64,000 nt of DNA from Bombyx mori (lineage: Eukaryota; Arthropoda; Insecta; Lepidoptera; Bombycidae). A program made the translations under genes and the position numbers. A model generated the notes under the pieces. That model had not been told where the DNA came from, searched no databases, and worked only from the letters and a program-made list of their open reading frames with translations. Positions 22,403 to 33,379 of the stretch are shown piece by piece (position 1 is the first letter of the stretch; every line of letters begins with the position of its first letter). The stretch lies in assembly GCF_030269925.1 (NCBI RefSeq), contig NC_085127.1:10175501-10239500 (forward strand), read 5' to 3'.

Positions 22403-24631
22403 AACCACTGCCTCATTTTAATTCGGTATTTGTAGTAAGACGTCAATTTTAATTTAAAAAATAACTCATTACCAACTTTTGAAACGTTAACAGCGAAAAC
22501 AGTCGCAGAGAATTATGAATGATCGCAGATCTCAAATTACTTTGGAAAATACTGTTGGTTTCCGGAACATTGGGTCTGGTTAATATAAATTTATCATCAG
22601 AGATCATAAACATCAAAGCAAAAATCCTACTGATCTGATACTAATTTCAACTGAAAAGCCAATGAGTTTAGGTTGTTATAAGGGTTTTTTTGTTGGATTC
22701 TTGATTACAATCATGAGCTCACGGCTCATTTAATGTTAAGAAGGATGAGATAGTTTTCATAACACTTTGTTAACGATTGAAACGTAGACTTCAGGTTTCA
22801 ATGTGGGTGGTGACATTCACGTGTATGAGCCTTAATTACCACTTAACAGTAGGTAAATCTGATCTTCCTTCAATAATTGTAAGATCGACTATTTGATTGT
22901 CATTCTTTTTTATTCGTTCACAAATCTCCACATAAAATTCGAATGATGATACTGATAAAGGCTCTAAACGTTTTAATCTTCTATTGATATTCGATCAGAA
23001 AGTCATTTGGTCGAGACAACTGAATACAGCAGATAATAATTTTAAAAACGTTGATGATCATTTTTTTAACTAAATACAATTATTGTTTTAAGTATTCTTT
23101 TAGTGTCTTTTTTTTTAATAAATGACTTTTCTTAATAATGATACTGGTATATTTATCATTATATTTATGTTGAAGTAGAAAAGATAAAATGGGCGAAATC
23201 AGTAGACGAACTGGGTCCTCGAGAGGTCAAATGAAGTAGAGAAAGACCATTCAAAACGGGAGTACGACGATAGGCGACTGCTGGTGTTTTATGGATACGC
23301 AAATTAGATCGGGATCAGTTGAAAGATCTGGGGAAGGCCTGTGCTGAGGCAATAAAATATTTATCCACATCTGCCCAACTTATATTTGTGAATATATGTT
23401 GCAAAGATTGTATTGTAAAAAAATTAGATATTGTAGAACACTATTTATGTATATAAATACGGTAATAATACACGAAAATATCGAAAACCCACTTTGTGTC
23501 CTTGAGATTGTTGTTCAAAATCCATAAAAAATTATAGATGTTTTCTTCAATTATAAAAATAGTTAAATATGTAAGTTAATATCAATGAAATTCCGCCATT
23601 TTGTCGTTTAATAAATTACCAGTGATACACTAAATTACAATATTGAAAGAAAAAACACAGCGCGCGATTATTTGTTATGGTTCGCCCAATCAAATCACTC
23701 ATTCTTCATCTAGCTTTTATTTTATCTTTTCCATAATCATGAATACCTACAGAACGATGAGCACAAAACAAGCCAAAAGATAATTTTAAATTTAAATTTC
23801 GAAACAGAACTCCACAGAAAATTAATTTGAAATTGTAAACTTGTAATTGCAAAACAAACTCCAGATAAATATATCCGTAGAGTTCACTGAGGAACGTCGA
23901 AGCAAAAACCGGAAAATTGCACTTGTACTTCTTTTTTTGGATATTGGCAATAGGATTTTTTCGTCCCTATTCGTAGCCATCTTGTATGTAATCTTAAAAA
24001 AATGCCTAAATACGCTTTAAAAACCTTTTTGAAACGCTCTGATCGAATATAAACGTTAATACACAATACCTATACAATAAACATTGGTATAATGTTTTAA
24101 GAATGACCAAAATTAAATTGTAACTTGTATTATATCGGTTACAATATTTTGAGGTATGTAATATTATTAAGGTCGCTGAAATTATCTGTTCCTCTATTAT
24201 CTGTTCCTCTAAAAGTGACTGAAAAAGTCACAAGGCAAGTGGCGGATTTGACTTTGAGATATTTACGTGACAACAAGTAAGTGTAACAACAAACGCCAAA
24301 TGAAAAAAATTAGAAAAAAAGTTCGTATTAAATTGGCGGTTTAAATAAGTAAATTTAGTGGGCGATATGTACTAAATAATATTTATTTATTTACGTTCAA
24401 GAATACTCACTTGCGAAATACGAAGCTGGTCCACTAGAGTTATCGTTTCGGGTCTTTTGATTCCTGTGTATTAGAAAAGAGATTAATTATTTTAAGTATC
24501 TATAATGAAGTGGTGCTGGTCGATTTAAGTGAACTTGAAGCCATTGTCTAGTAAGAGAAGTTGTTGTAAAATAATGGAGGAACCTTGTAACTCACCCCCT
24601 TCGGGTAATCGAGCCGGATAATTAAGTAAAT
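22403..24631. other. mostly featureless, with a possible LINE remnant
   Basis: A degenerate Bm1-like patch is at 22700-22870. Near 23186-23380 the plus strand resembles a decayed LINE C-terminus (words such as DRDQLKDLGKA). The rest is AT-rich with no supported exon. Confidence 0.35.
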
Positions 24632-24958
24632 TAGTGGTCCCGTCAAAATTCGACTAAATGTTAATTGAAACTGTATGTTTAAGCATTATTATGGTTCTAT
24701 TGTCAAATACTATATTTCTATAATATAATCACAGATTTTGCCAAAATTTACACTATAGATAAATAACATTAAAGACAAACAATATTAACCTATTCGGAAT
24801 TTGACCACAGACTTTAAGCACTAACAAAAGTTTGACAATTGACAATAGACCAAGAGTATATTTAAATACTTATATATATATATATATATATGTTGTGTCA
24901 AATACATAGTGTGTGTAATGTTTTCTTTATTGATTTAATGTATCTTTTATGCATTATT
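24632..24958 (-). mobile_element. Helitron-like element, family B (3' part)
   Basis: Matches 1519-1836. The 3' hairpin is degraded (AAAATTCGAC) and the terminal CTAG reads TTAG on plus. A (TA)n run lies at about 24870-24892. Confidence 0.5.
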
Positions 24959-25303
24959 GACGTGCAACATCTTATAATTCGATGGAGCCGCACGAAAAAA
25001 CATGACTCATGGAGGCGTTCCATTTAAGGCTTGAAGTGTAAGCGAAAGCGCGCAACGAGCGACAAAGAGGCACAATCGGCCTCCGCGTTCGGCAGCGTTC
25101 GACATCTGTCTCTCTCTATACAATAATACATTTAAATGTTTTCGTCAAGTATGAAGTTCAGTGAAAAGTGAATGTGGTGTCAATTGTCTATACAAAATAT
25201 CTATCAAACAAATAAAATTAAAATTTTCTTTAGAAATGAAACCATTCCATCAGTATTTTCTTATGACGTTATCACGTTCAACCATCGTCAGTAAGCCGAC
25301 TTA

Positions 25304-25959
25304 GGGTGGATTCGACCAAACTTAAATTTATACTCGAGTAACTATACGAGGAATAACCTATTCCAAGATTTTAATCTCGAGTAAATCCATAGTCGTTTTT
25401 CCACGTATACTTGCCCTAGGATTAACAATACGCGAATAGCAGAGTGAATGGTGAACAAAAATAAAATCCGGCAAATAAATGTTGTTGTTCAACGGCATAG
25501 TGTAAGAGCATAGAAATCGTCAACTCGATTTTGCCGTATTTTAGTGTGAAAAAGTAGCTGTTGTGAAAAATATCCAGCTGTCAAACGTATTATGTTTATT
25601 TGTTGTTTGATTGAGGGAATTGTCAAGTTTTGTCGTGTGGTTTTATCTTTTTTCGTTTAAACGTTGCGTTATACAATGCCAGACTATTAATAATAATTTA
25701 GTGCATTGCGTTGACTTGAAATTAAAACAGAATAAATATTTATGAAATGACAGAAATCAGATGTTGGACTGACTGCCGCCATTACTTTATTCTAGGAATA
25801 GCTCCGTTATTCCGTACGAAAGGGCGGTATAGTAACAATTCCCGAATAGGCCCACTATTCTTAGAATTGTAGATGGTAAAACGTAAAATTGATTTACTCT
25901 CGATTAACTGACGAGTTATTCTAAGAATAAGATTTACTCTTGTTTGGTCGAATCGACCC
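25304..25959. mobile_element. TTA-flanked MITE, 656 bp
   Basis: The direct repeat TTA (25301-25303, 25960-25962) flanks inverted ends GGGTGGATTCGACCAAAC and the complement of GGGTCGATTCGACCAAAC, with one mismatch. No transposase frame. TTA duplication and a GGG start suggest a PIF/Harbinger-like non-autonomous element, unrelated in sequence to 16891-17603. Confidence 0.8.
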
Positions 25960-25983
25960 TTAACAGACAATCGATTTTTTTTT

Positions 25984-26120
25984 TTTAAATATTAGTATTG
26001 TGCACTTCTTCTCTATATTCTCTTTAAGTGAAGAAATTTTCATACTCCTCCTCCGCGCAATTTTCGTAAAAAGGTATCCCTTTGTTCCCCTCCCAAAGTT
26101 TTTGCTTCACGTATTATTAA
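25984..26120 (-). mobile_element. Helitron-like element, family B' 5' part
   Basis: Minus strand: TACGTGAAGCAAAAACTTTG, AAAATTGCGCGGAGGAGGAG, GAGAATATAGAGAAGAAGTG. Same as the 5' half of 49166-49461. Confidence 0.5.
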
Positions 26121-26264
26121 GTAAATAAGTAGCTACTACCTAAATAGTACATGTGGCAATAGATCTCAAGTGATAGTTTTGAGTGATTAGTAGCCCTGAC
26201 TTCGGTACCGGAATCGATACCCGGTTGGACGTAGTCTATTTGTAAAACATATTATTATTTAGTA

Positions 26265-26390
26265 CTAGTTGACCCGGCAGACTTCGTAGTGCCTCAATCG
26301 AAAAATAAAAGACCTAAACTTTTGTATAAAATATAAGTAAACTTAAAACAAACAAAAGGAATCCGTCCGACACATCAAAGGAATCCAATT
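26265..26390 (-). mobile_element. Helitron-like family A, 3' end only
   Basis: CTAG at 26265 followed by the complement of the family A terminus. The 5' half is missing. Confidence 0.55.
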
Positions 26391-26514
26391 AATTGTTTTT
26401 TGTGTTTTTAAACAACATAATATATTATTTATATTTGCTTGAGAAATGACTAGTTTGATTACTGAATATTCAATGATTGAACACTTTACTGAATATTCAA
26501 AACGTTTTTTTTTA

Positions 26515-26640
26515 TTGCTTAGATGGGTGGACGAGCTCACAGCCCACCTGGTGTTAAATGGTAACTGGAGCCCATAGACATCTACAACGTAAATGCGCCA
26601 CCCACCATATAAGTTCTAAGGTCTCAGTATAGTTACAACG
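26515..26640 (-). mobile_element. Bm1 SINE 3'-end fragment
   Basis: Poly-T, tail and middle of Bm1 in antisense, breaking off at AGTTACAACG, which is followed by a second TTACAACG. Confidence 0.8.
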
Positions 26641-26935
26641 TTACAACGTTAAAATATCAAACCTAAAAATGATCTCATTAAAAAGATTAATACTGCGAGT
26701 GATCACACACAATCGTACATTTCGAAAGCAAAATTAAAAGACTTTTTTTGTTTCGCTCGCTCGACTCAATTAATATCAATCCGGTCTCATTTCTATGTTT
26801 GTTATCGGATTTTCATTAAAAATATTACCGCCCACATTTTTTTCTATCAATAGTCTCAAGTTAAAAGATTGTCTTGTACTTGTACGTACTATAAATAACC
26901 TTCACATGAGCCTCACGTGGATACTACCGTTCATA

Positions 26936-27227
26936 TCTATATATATATAAAAATGAATTGCTGTTCGTTAGTCTCGCTAAAAGTCGAGAACGGCTGGACC
27001 AATTTGGCTAATTTTGTTCTTGTATTATTTGCGGAAGTCCAGAGAAGGTTTAAAAGGTAGATAAATATGAAAATGCTCGGAATTAAATAAAAACAACAAC
27101 TTTGTTTTTCCTTTGATGAGTCCCCCGTCGGACGGATTCCTTTTGTTTGCTTTAAGTTTATTTTATACAAAAGTTTAGGTCTTTTATTTATCGATTGAGT
27201 CACTACGAAGTCTGCCGGGTCAGCTAG
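26936..27227 (+). mobile_element. Helitron-like element, family A
   Basis: A|TCTATATATATATAAAAATG start, GGGTCAGCTAG end. Full length and close to the copy at 10649. Confidence 0.75.
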
Positions 27228-27424
27228 CTTTGAATAAATATTTATTCAGTATTAAAAGAAATACAGTAGGTATACAGAATAACAAACAACTACAACTATG
27301 GAGGCCATGATCTTAAAGATTTTGGCTATTGCCTAAAATCTAACTGTCTCTTCAAACTTCTATTCATCTGGCTACTGGCCTTAGTATCAGTCAGCTGTCT
27401 CCCTACTTAAATCCCCAATTATCA

Positions 27425-27650
27425 ATCCCCAACTTTCTACCTTGCTGTAGGTAGGGCTGTGAGCCCGTACAAATAGGCACCAAGCTTCTGTCTATTTCTG
27501 CTAAGTAGTAGTCATACATTCCGGGTTAATGGGTTAGGCAGCCCTTTAAGCCCATCAATATATTTGAGTCTTCGGCCTCACGTCTCAAGGTAACCATGTC
27601 AATAGTCGGTGTTACGTCTCTAACCTATGATACCTAATAAAACGCCAGAT
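27425..27650 (+). mobile_element. very degenerate Bm1-like remnant
   Basis: Ordered but eroded Bm1 words (CTGTCTATTTCTGC, GGGTTAGGCAGCC, CACGTCTCAAGGT). Old insertion. Confidence 0.4.
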
Positions 27651-27804
27651 GGGTATTTTTTTTCATTCATTCTTGCTCCTGGCTCTTGAATATTGGCCAT
27701 TTGTAATTCCACAAAATATAAAAATAGAATTCATTCGCTGTTGAATAACGCAATTGTATTACTAAGGCTTCAATTTCCGATATCGAATAATCGATAAACA
27801 GTAT

Positions 27805-27898
27805 TAAGACTTATCGATATTACGACAAACCTGGCAATTCTGTAGGCTTACTAAGACTTATCGATATTAAGACAAACCTGGCAATACTGTAGGCTCCT
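27805..27898. repeat. 47-bp tandem duplication at receptor gene 3' end
   Basis: Units 27805-27851 and 27852-27898 differ at a few bases. The second unit contains the last codons and stop of the receptor frame, and each unit contains a potential donor CAG|GTTTGT on minus. Confidence 0.85.
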
Positions 27899-28065
27899 TG
27901 CGTATGCAGAATATCTTCCGTAGGGCCAGAATTAAAGCTCTAAGGTCCACGGTGTAGGAGCCATACACCAGGGGGTCCATGCACGAGTTTGACACAGCCA
28001 TGATGAAGAAAAAGTCTTGTAATCGCTTTGGAACACGCATAGCTGATTCCCAGTCCAGCATGTAC
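27867..28065 (-). CDS. GPCR exon: ECL3, TM7 and C-tail
   Basis: The acceptor TTGTTGCCCAG precedes G|TAC ATG CTG. The frame encodes a short extracellular loop ([16 protein letters not shown]), then TM7 ([20 protein letters not shown]), then an amphipathic helix-8-like segment [13 protein letters not shown], and stops at 27867. DPLVYG in place of NPxxY is the variant seen in GnRH/corazonin-type receptors. The tail is short for the family. The stop falls in a 47-bp tandem duplication. An alternative donor at about 27878 could continue the protein into an unseen exon. Confidence 0.85.
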
Positions 28066-28380
28066 CTGGGCAACAAATTTTCGTTTCAGATGTGGTAGAA
28101 ATGTTATTTGTTAAGTAATTTATTATTAAGATGCAATTGGTTCGTGTTGTTTGTACATTAGATATGATATTATATATAATACCAATAAACCCACAATTAT
28201 AAAAAAGCTTGCAATTATAAATTATAAAAAACGATATTTGACGTTGTTTTAATTTTTTTTAAATAAATAAACAGTTATTGTGGCATAACTATAATAGTCA
28301 GACATATGCTGTCCCTACACTTTTTGTAAATAATAATGTGTTCTACAAAGTCGTAGTACATTATTTTAATCTATAATCAA

Positions 28381-28619
28381 TAGTTTTCGCAGGGCAGGCG
28401 ATGTAAAGAATACTTTAGGAATTTTTTTACACCTTGGATTACTTATTTGGTGTTTTAGTAAGGATCCCTAATTTAAAAAAAAAATAGCCTATATCACTCA
28501 AGGATAGTGTAGATTCCAAGCAGTGAAAAATTTTTTCAAATCGGTCAGTAGTTTCAGAGCATATTCAAGACAAACAAACAAACAAATCTTTCCTCTTTAT
28601 AATATTATATTAGTATAGA
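28381..28619 (-). mobile_element. Helitron-like element, family C
   Basis: Minus strand starts TCTATACTAATATAATATTA, followed by AAAGAGGAAAGATTTGTTTG. It ends near CGAAAACTA at 28381. Confidence 0.55.
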
Positions 28620-28734
28620 AGTATAGATGACAAAAAAATTGTAATATCATGTTGTGCTATGGTCTTGTACTATTATTATCAATTGATGCATGGAATATGT
28701 CGTCTTGAAGTGGCGCGAGCGAATAGAACTCTAT

Positions 28735-28985
28735 TCACATTCTATTCTAGGGGTACTACCATTTATCGTTCTCGTCGAAGGGCTCGGCGAGTAAATTAAC
28801 CCACAGACACAGCCCACTGAGTTTCTCGCCGGATCTTCTTAGTGGGTCGCGTTTCCGATCCGGTGGTAGATTCTGCGAAGCACGGCTCTTACTAGGGTCC
28901 GTATTAGCATCACTCCGGTTTGAGCCCCGTGAGCTTACCTACTAGTTAAGGTTACGCTGATATGGTCTCTCTAGACCATCAGCTT
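28735..28985 (+). repeat. LINE 3'-end-like repeat (family L3)
   Basis: Same family as 340-535: CCACTGAGTTTCTCGCCGGA, GATCCGGTGGTAGATTCTGC, TTGAGCCCCGTGAGCTTACC, then an A-rich tail (GGAAGGAAAAAAAAGC). Confidence 0.65.
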
Positions 28986-29020
28986 AGGAAGGAAAAAAAA
29001 GCTACAATGATTAGTTTTGC

Positions 29021-29262
29021 GCGGTTTACACCTAATGGGGTCCAAATGGTCCACCTTACAGTGTTATCTACGCTGCACTTTAAATAGATAGTGCGAAAGT
29101 AATATTTTCAAAAAGTGTATCTCTATTATTATGTGTAAATCAATACTGCAATTCCAAACAGTTGCCCGAAATCCAGTTCAATTGAGATTAGTGCGAAAAA
29201 CCTTTATTCAATATTTCCTGTTTCCTGGTAGGTACAAGTCAATAATTTAGAATACGGTTAAA
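29021..29262 (+). repeat. unclassified dispersed repeat D, copy 2 (inverted)
   Basis: Reverse complement of 2387-2629. It lies inside a receptor intron. Confidence 0.6.
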
Positions 29263-29821
29263 TAGCTGCGCTAAATTAATCGCTGAAATGGCCTCTCAAG
29301 GCTATCACCTTAGGTAGGATAAAAAAAAAAGCAACAAAGATCCGGAGCAGTCATACTGCTGAATTCGTCCAAACATACAAATATCCGAACAGATAAATGC
29401 GTAAATATTGTAATAAATATCGAAAACAAAATAGCCTGAATTAATAATAATAATTAAGCAATGGTTTTCGAAATTCAAAACTTCGCTTTGTATTTCTAAT
29501 GAATAAAATTTGCATACGCAACCATTTTTTTTTTATGTTTTAGTAGATGTCCATTTACTTTACAGCAGCTGTGTTCAGCTTTTTATGTGGCTAAGTGGGT
29601 ACGTAACAAGAGTAAAAGGGTGTCATTACTCTTGAAATATGTAGGGCAAAGGTCTGTTTTCATTTTCCTTTACTCTGATAGAAAAATTGATGGCCTACCA
29701 TTGCATAGGTAAACGTTTCACCCTTGTTATTCATATGACGAGATTCATGATAGACTAAATAACATATTATTAATCTATTTTTATTTTCAGAGATAGCTGA
29801 TATACTAAATAACAACATATA
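29263..29821. other. intron sequence, nothing recognised
   Basis: A short L3-like tail (CTATCACCTTAGGTAGGATA plus A-run) is at 29300. I searched this part specifically for a TM6 exon on minus and found none. Confidence 0.4.
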
Positions 29822-30056
29822 ATAGCTTAGATGGGTGGGCAAGCTTACAGCCCACCTGGTGTTAAGTAGTTACTGGAGCCCATAGACATCTATGACGTGA
29901 ATGCGCCACCCACCTTGAGATATAAGTTCTAAGTTCTCAGTTTAGTTACAACGGCTGCGCCGCGCTTCAAGCCGAAACGCATTACTTCTTCACGCAGAAA
30001 TAGACAGGGCGGTGGTACCTACCCGCGCGGACTCACAAGAGGGCCTACCACCAGTA
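29822..30056 (-). mobile_element. Bm1 SINE, 3' half
   Basis: Antisense tail to the GGTAGGCCC junction. The A-tail is reduced. Confidence 0.88.
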
Positions 30057-30288
30057 CAACCAATATCTCGTACAAACCCGTATTACCCGTACGATAGTAG
30101 TCCGTATCAATGCTTACCATAATGTCATAGTAGCGTAAGGAAACCAGCAACAAGCGAAGACAGTGACAATAGTGACTGTCATCCGTAAAGTCCTCCGTCG
30201 AGCGCGAACTAAGGGTCGCTGGTCAGACCGACGTAGGATAACACGCCGGCTATTTGACGGCGGTTCCTTTTCTAGGAATTAAAAAAAA

Positions 30289-30411
30289 AAACATATTAGT
30301 AGGCAGCGACTTGACTCTGCTCCTCGCATTGCTGAAGTCCATGGGCGACGGTAACCACTCACCATCAGGTGAGCCGTATGCTCACCTGCCTACACGGGCA
30401 ATAAAAAAAAT
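30289..30411 (+). mobile_element. SINE-2 family copy
   Basis: GGCAGCGACTTGACTCTGCT core, CATCAGGTGAGCCGTATGCT tail and A-run, followed within 35 bp by the MITE at 30447. Confidence 0.65.
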
Positions 30412-30446
30412 AAAAAAAGATGTGTGGTGTCGTGGGACACGGGATA

Positions 30447-30740
30447 GGAACGAAGTTCCTTATTATAAAAATATTAATTTTAAGTTCTATTCGAGGTATA
30501 AAGAAAATAATTATTCGGGTCGGGTATACATTTTTTATTATGATTTCTTTATTGATAAAAAAAAAATGTTGTTGTTTGTACGTTATTACAAAGTTAAGTT
30601 ACACACTGTGTGCATTACTAATGTGTACGTTATTACAAAGTTAAGTCGTACACTGTGTACATTACTAATAAAAATCTTACGTTACGGACTTTTTTCCCGG
30701 TTAGAGTATCCCTCCGCATCGTCCCATAAGGAACTTCGTT
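30447..30740. mobile_element. MITE-like element with GGAACGAAGTTCC ends, copy 2
   Basis: Ends GGAACGAAGTTCCTTAT and the near inverse ATAAGGAACTTCGTT. It contains an internal 47-bp tandem duplication (30578-30624, 30625-30671). Confidence 0.5.
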
Positions 30741-31302
30741 TAATAAAAAACATTCTAATTACGATTTTATTGGTGGTAAGGCAGTAGTCATTATTCAGTA
30801 ACATTTAAACAGAAGAATAAAACAAATAGCTATTGTAACAACAGGGGATTTCCGATCATAGTCAGTATTTTTGGTTATTAATTGGAATCAGAAGTAGAAA
30901 TTCGGTTGTGGCTTCTTGCCTCTTGCTGCTTTTTTTAAATCTTTTAAAGATAACCTTAAATAGTTAAATAATTAAAAAGTTGTCCTCGGTAGAACTTCCC
31001 CAGACTGTTTATTTTGTCTAGAGTCGTATAACGTCAAACAAAAGGCAAAATTTGTTAGCTAAATGTAAACAGACATACTTCACTGATCTCGATCGAGCAA
31101 GCACATCTAAGAATAGTTTCCAATACAAAACGATATCAACTTATTTGATACGGACTCTTGTACTTAATAGAACCTTATTATGATGGCTCATCATGATGAT
31201 CATCTTATGATGATGTAAAAAGTCTTAATCATTTAATAACAGTTTAATAATAGTTTCTCACGTAAGAGTCATAAAGTTTAAAATTATAATAATTTCACCA
31301 AC
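30741..31302. other. receptor intron sequence, no TM6 exon seen
   Basis: AT-rich with a (ATGATG)-like patch near 31180-31215. No W-x-P motif in any minus frame. Confidence 0.4.
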
Positions 31303-31507
31303 CTGAATTCTGTTTTGAGTTCCTCGATATCTTGTAGAAAATGCACAAATAGCATATTGTTATTACTAACAGAGGCACGAAATACATCGCGCTAAGACAA
31401 ATGACGTTATACGCTAACTCTTGCTGATGATTCGAGAAGGCTTCAAAGGAAACGCACTGCTTGAAGTCCGGTATTTGCGGGTGTTCCATTACACGAAATA
31501 CTGCGCT
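31303..31507 (-). CDS. GPCR exon: ECL2 and TM5
   Basis: Acceptor TTTGTTTCAG, then 68 codons plus one base, then the donor TTCAG|GTTGGT. It encodes SAVFRVMEHPQIPDFKQCVS (ECL2, with the Cys that bridges to TM3) and TM5 (AMYFVPLLVITICYLCIFYK), then a basic start of ICL3. The HP...P-x-F-x-QCV pattern is characteristic of AKH/ACP-type receptors. Entry phase 0 matches exon 38617-38512. The intron sequence right before the acceptor is the tail of a LINE. Confidence 0.93.
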
Positions 31508-31512
31508 CTGAA

Positions 31513-31690
31513 ACAAATTCAAATTCAATTCAAATTCAAAATCATTTATTTCAACTTAGATGTCAGTATAACACACTTGTTGAATGTCAAAATATAAATA
31601 ACAATGTTAACTCTACCACCGGTTCACAGTCCTGAGAAGAACCGGCGAAACAAACTCAGCGGGCTTTTTTTTTGTTTTTTTTCAAATTTT
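31513..31690 (-). mobile_element. LINE 3' end (CR1/Zenon-like) with AAATTC-type tail
   Basis: Minus strand: CCGGTTCTTCTCAGGACTGT, GAACCGGTGGTAGAGTTAAC, then GAAATAAATGATTTTGAATT and repeated TTGAATT units. This is the common lepidopteran LINE terminus. Its tail reaches to within about 6 bp of the splice acceptor of exon 31507. Confidence 0.65.
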
Positions 31691-32285
31691 TTTTTTTATG
31701 TAAGTAATGCACTTTTTGTCTATTACTTCGTGTCTTCAAGTGCTATGTAACGCATGTAATGAACTATCATGTAATAATAATGAGAAACATATATGTATTT
31801 TAGTACAATTTTTTTTCCGATGAACCAAAATAAAATATAAATGTGGAAAGGCTTAATAATTTTTATTTTTTAGTTTACTTATTTGGGGCTTACGACAAAG
31901 GGAAGATCTTCCACCGAGCGGGTGATATTGCTCGGTAGACCGACGGTCCGAATGTTGTTGTTCGGAACTTGTATATATGCGCTTTATCTTGAAAATGTCG
32001 TAAGCGAGATTCAGGCATCTGTCAATTATCTTGCATTGTATGATGGCTACCTGCCACACTTATGCTTAAGCCTCGCCAGGGATTGATAGTGGGTGTGATA
32101 GCTTTTATAATCTGTATCTACTCGCTACAATGAAAAAGAAAAAATAATTCATATTACATTGTTTACTTCAAGTGATGCTGGTTGAAGCCAATCCCACATA
32201 TGATTATTAAAAAAACATCTGGAATATATGTACAGATTAGCTTAACAAACAAAAATGTTACAAAAGACAACTTTGATTCAAGCAC
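31691..32285. other. receptor intron sequence, no gene
   Basis: Includes a palindromic-looking patch at 31880-32000 (GGTCGTAAG-like words) also echoed at 53930-54000 (CACCGA.CG...TTGCTC.GTAGA.CGACGGTCCGAAT), suggesting another low-copy repeat. Confidence 0.35.
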
Positions 32286-32760
32286 TATTCCGGTCACCGT
32301 CCTCGTCGAACTCGTCGATTACGACGAAGAATTGCGAAAAGCGAATGAACTAGCCCATAGATAGGATGCTTTTGAGATGTGGTGCTGGAGAAGAATGCTC
32401 AGGATACCTTAGACAGCGAAGAGAAGCAATCTGTCTGTCTTAGATCAACTGCAGATCAAGACTAGACTGTCCACACTCTGCCTTCGCCGCGCACTCGAGT
32501 ACTTCGGTCATATTGCTCGGAAAACACCGGATAGCTTAGAGAGACTATTCGTGACAGGGAAGATCGAGGGAAAGAGACCGCGCGGGCGCAGTCCGACTAG
32601 GTGGTTCGACCAAATCCGCACCACACTCGAGATCCCATTCCACGACGCCCTTCATGCGGCCAATGACCGGAGGCGCTGGCGGGACATTATAAGGAGCAAA
32701 ATCCTGTCGACATATAATGGTCACGACCCTCAGCAGTGAGGAAACGACGCGAGGAGGAGG
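32286..32760 (+). pseudogene. RTE-type LINE ORF C-terminal remnant
   Basis: A short Jockey-3'-like lead (GTCACCGTCCTCGTCGAACT) is followed by the plus frame DAFEMWCWRRMLRIP, then an amber-type break. It continues RLSTLCLRRALEYFGHIARK, IEGKRPRGRSPTRWFDQI and RRRWRDIIRSKIL before a stop at about 32737. This is the post-RT C-terminus of RTE-like elements. The RT itself is missing. Confidence 0.8.
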
Positions 32761-32970
32761 AGCCCAATAGACACAAACCACTGAGCCTCTCGCCAGATCT
32801 TCTCAGTGGACCACGTATCCGATCCGGTGGTAGATTCTGCGAAGCACTGCTCTAACTAGGGCCAGCGTTAGCAAGCTCTCAGGTTGAGCCCCGTGAGTTC
32901 ACTTACCAGCCAGAGTGTAGCAAAAATAGTGCCATAAGCTACCAGCGAATTGATATAGATAAAAAAGGCA
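32761..32970 (+). repeat. LINE 3'-end-like repeat (family L3)
   Basis: Resumes L3 words (CCACTGAGCCTCTCGCCAGA, GATCCGGTGGTAGATTCTGC) immediately after the RTE piece, as if the RTE copy had landed in an L3 element. Confidence 0.6.
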
Positions 32971-33379
32971 CAATTTTTTTCTCCAAATTAGGAATGACTA
33001 TCGTAATTCTTTTCACGCCCGACCCATATAAGTCAGGATTGATAAAATTCCCCAATTTACGAAGTCAACGTCTCCCAAAGAAAAAAAAACAAACGATTTT
33101 CCTGATACGTTTCGAGTGATCGGGAATAAAATATTCGTTTATTTATCTGAAAATTGGTTTCCAGCACGCTCAGCTTTTAATTTATTGCCTTTAGCGAAGT
33201 ATCTAAAGAAAAACTAACTTCCTTACAAAATACCTTGGAGTCACACCGTGAAATCAATAAATTTGAAAGCTCATTTAAATGTAAATTTCTTATCATCCTT
33301 GTTAGTGTTCAAAATCTAACGTTTCATCCAGATCATTTTTTTTCTTCAATACTATTTGTATGCTGCATAATTTTTAATA

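Noticed and set aside
21545..24892. Possible promoter TATA elements in (TA)n runs
   Set aside because: Plain dinucleotide repeats with no gene start nearby.
29037..29052. Minus-strand TTTGGACCCC, which could read as a W-x-P of the missing TM6
   Set aside because: It lies in dispersed repeat D, also present at 2600, and the surrounding frame is not hydrophobic.
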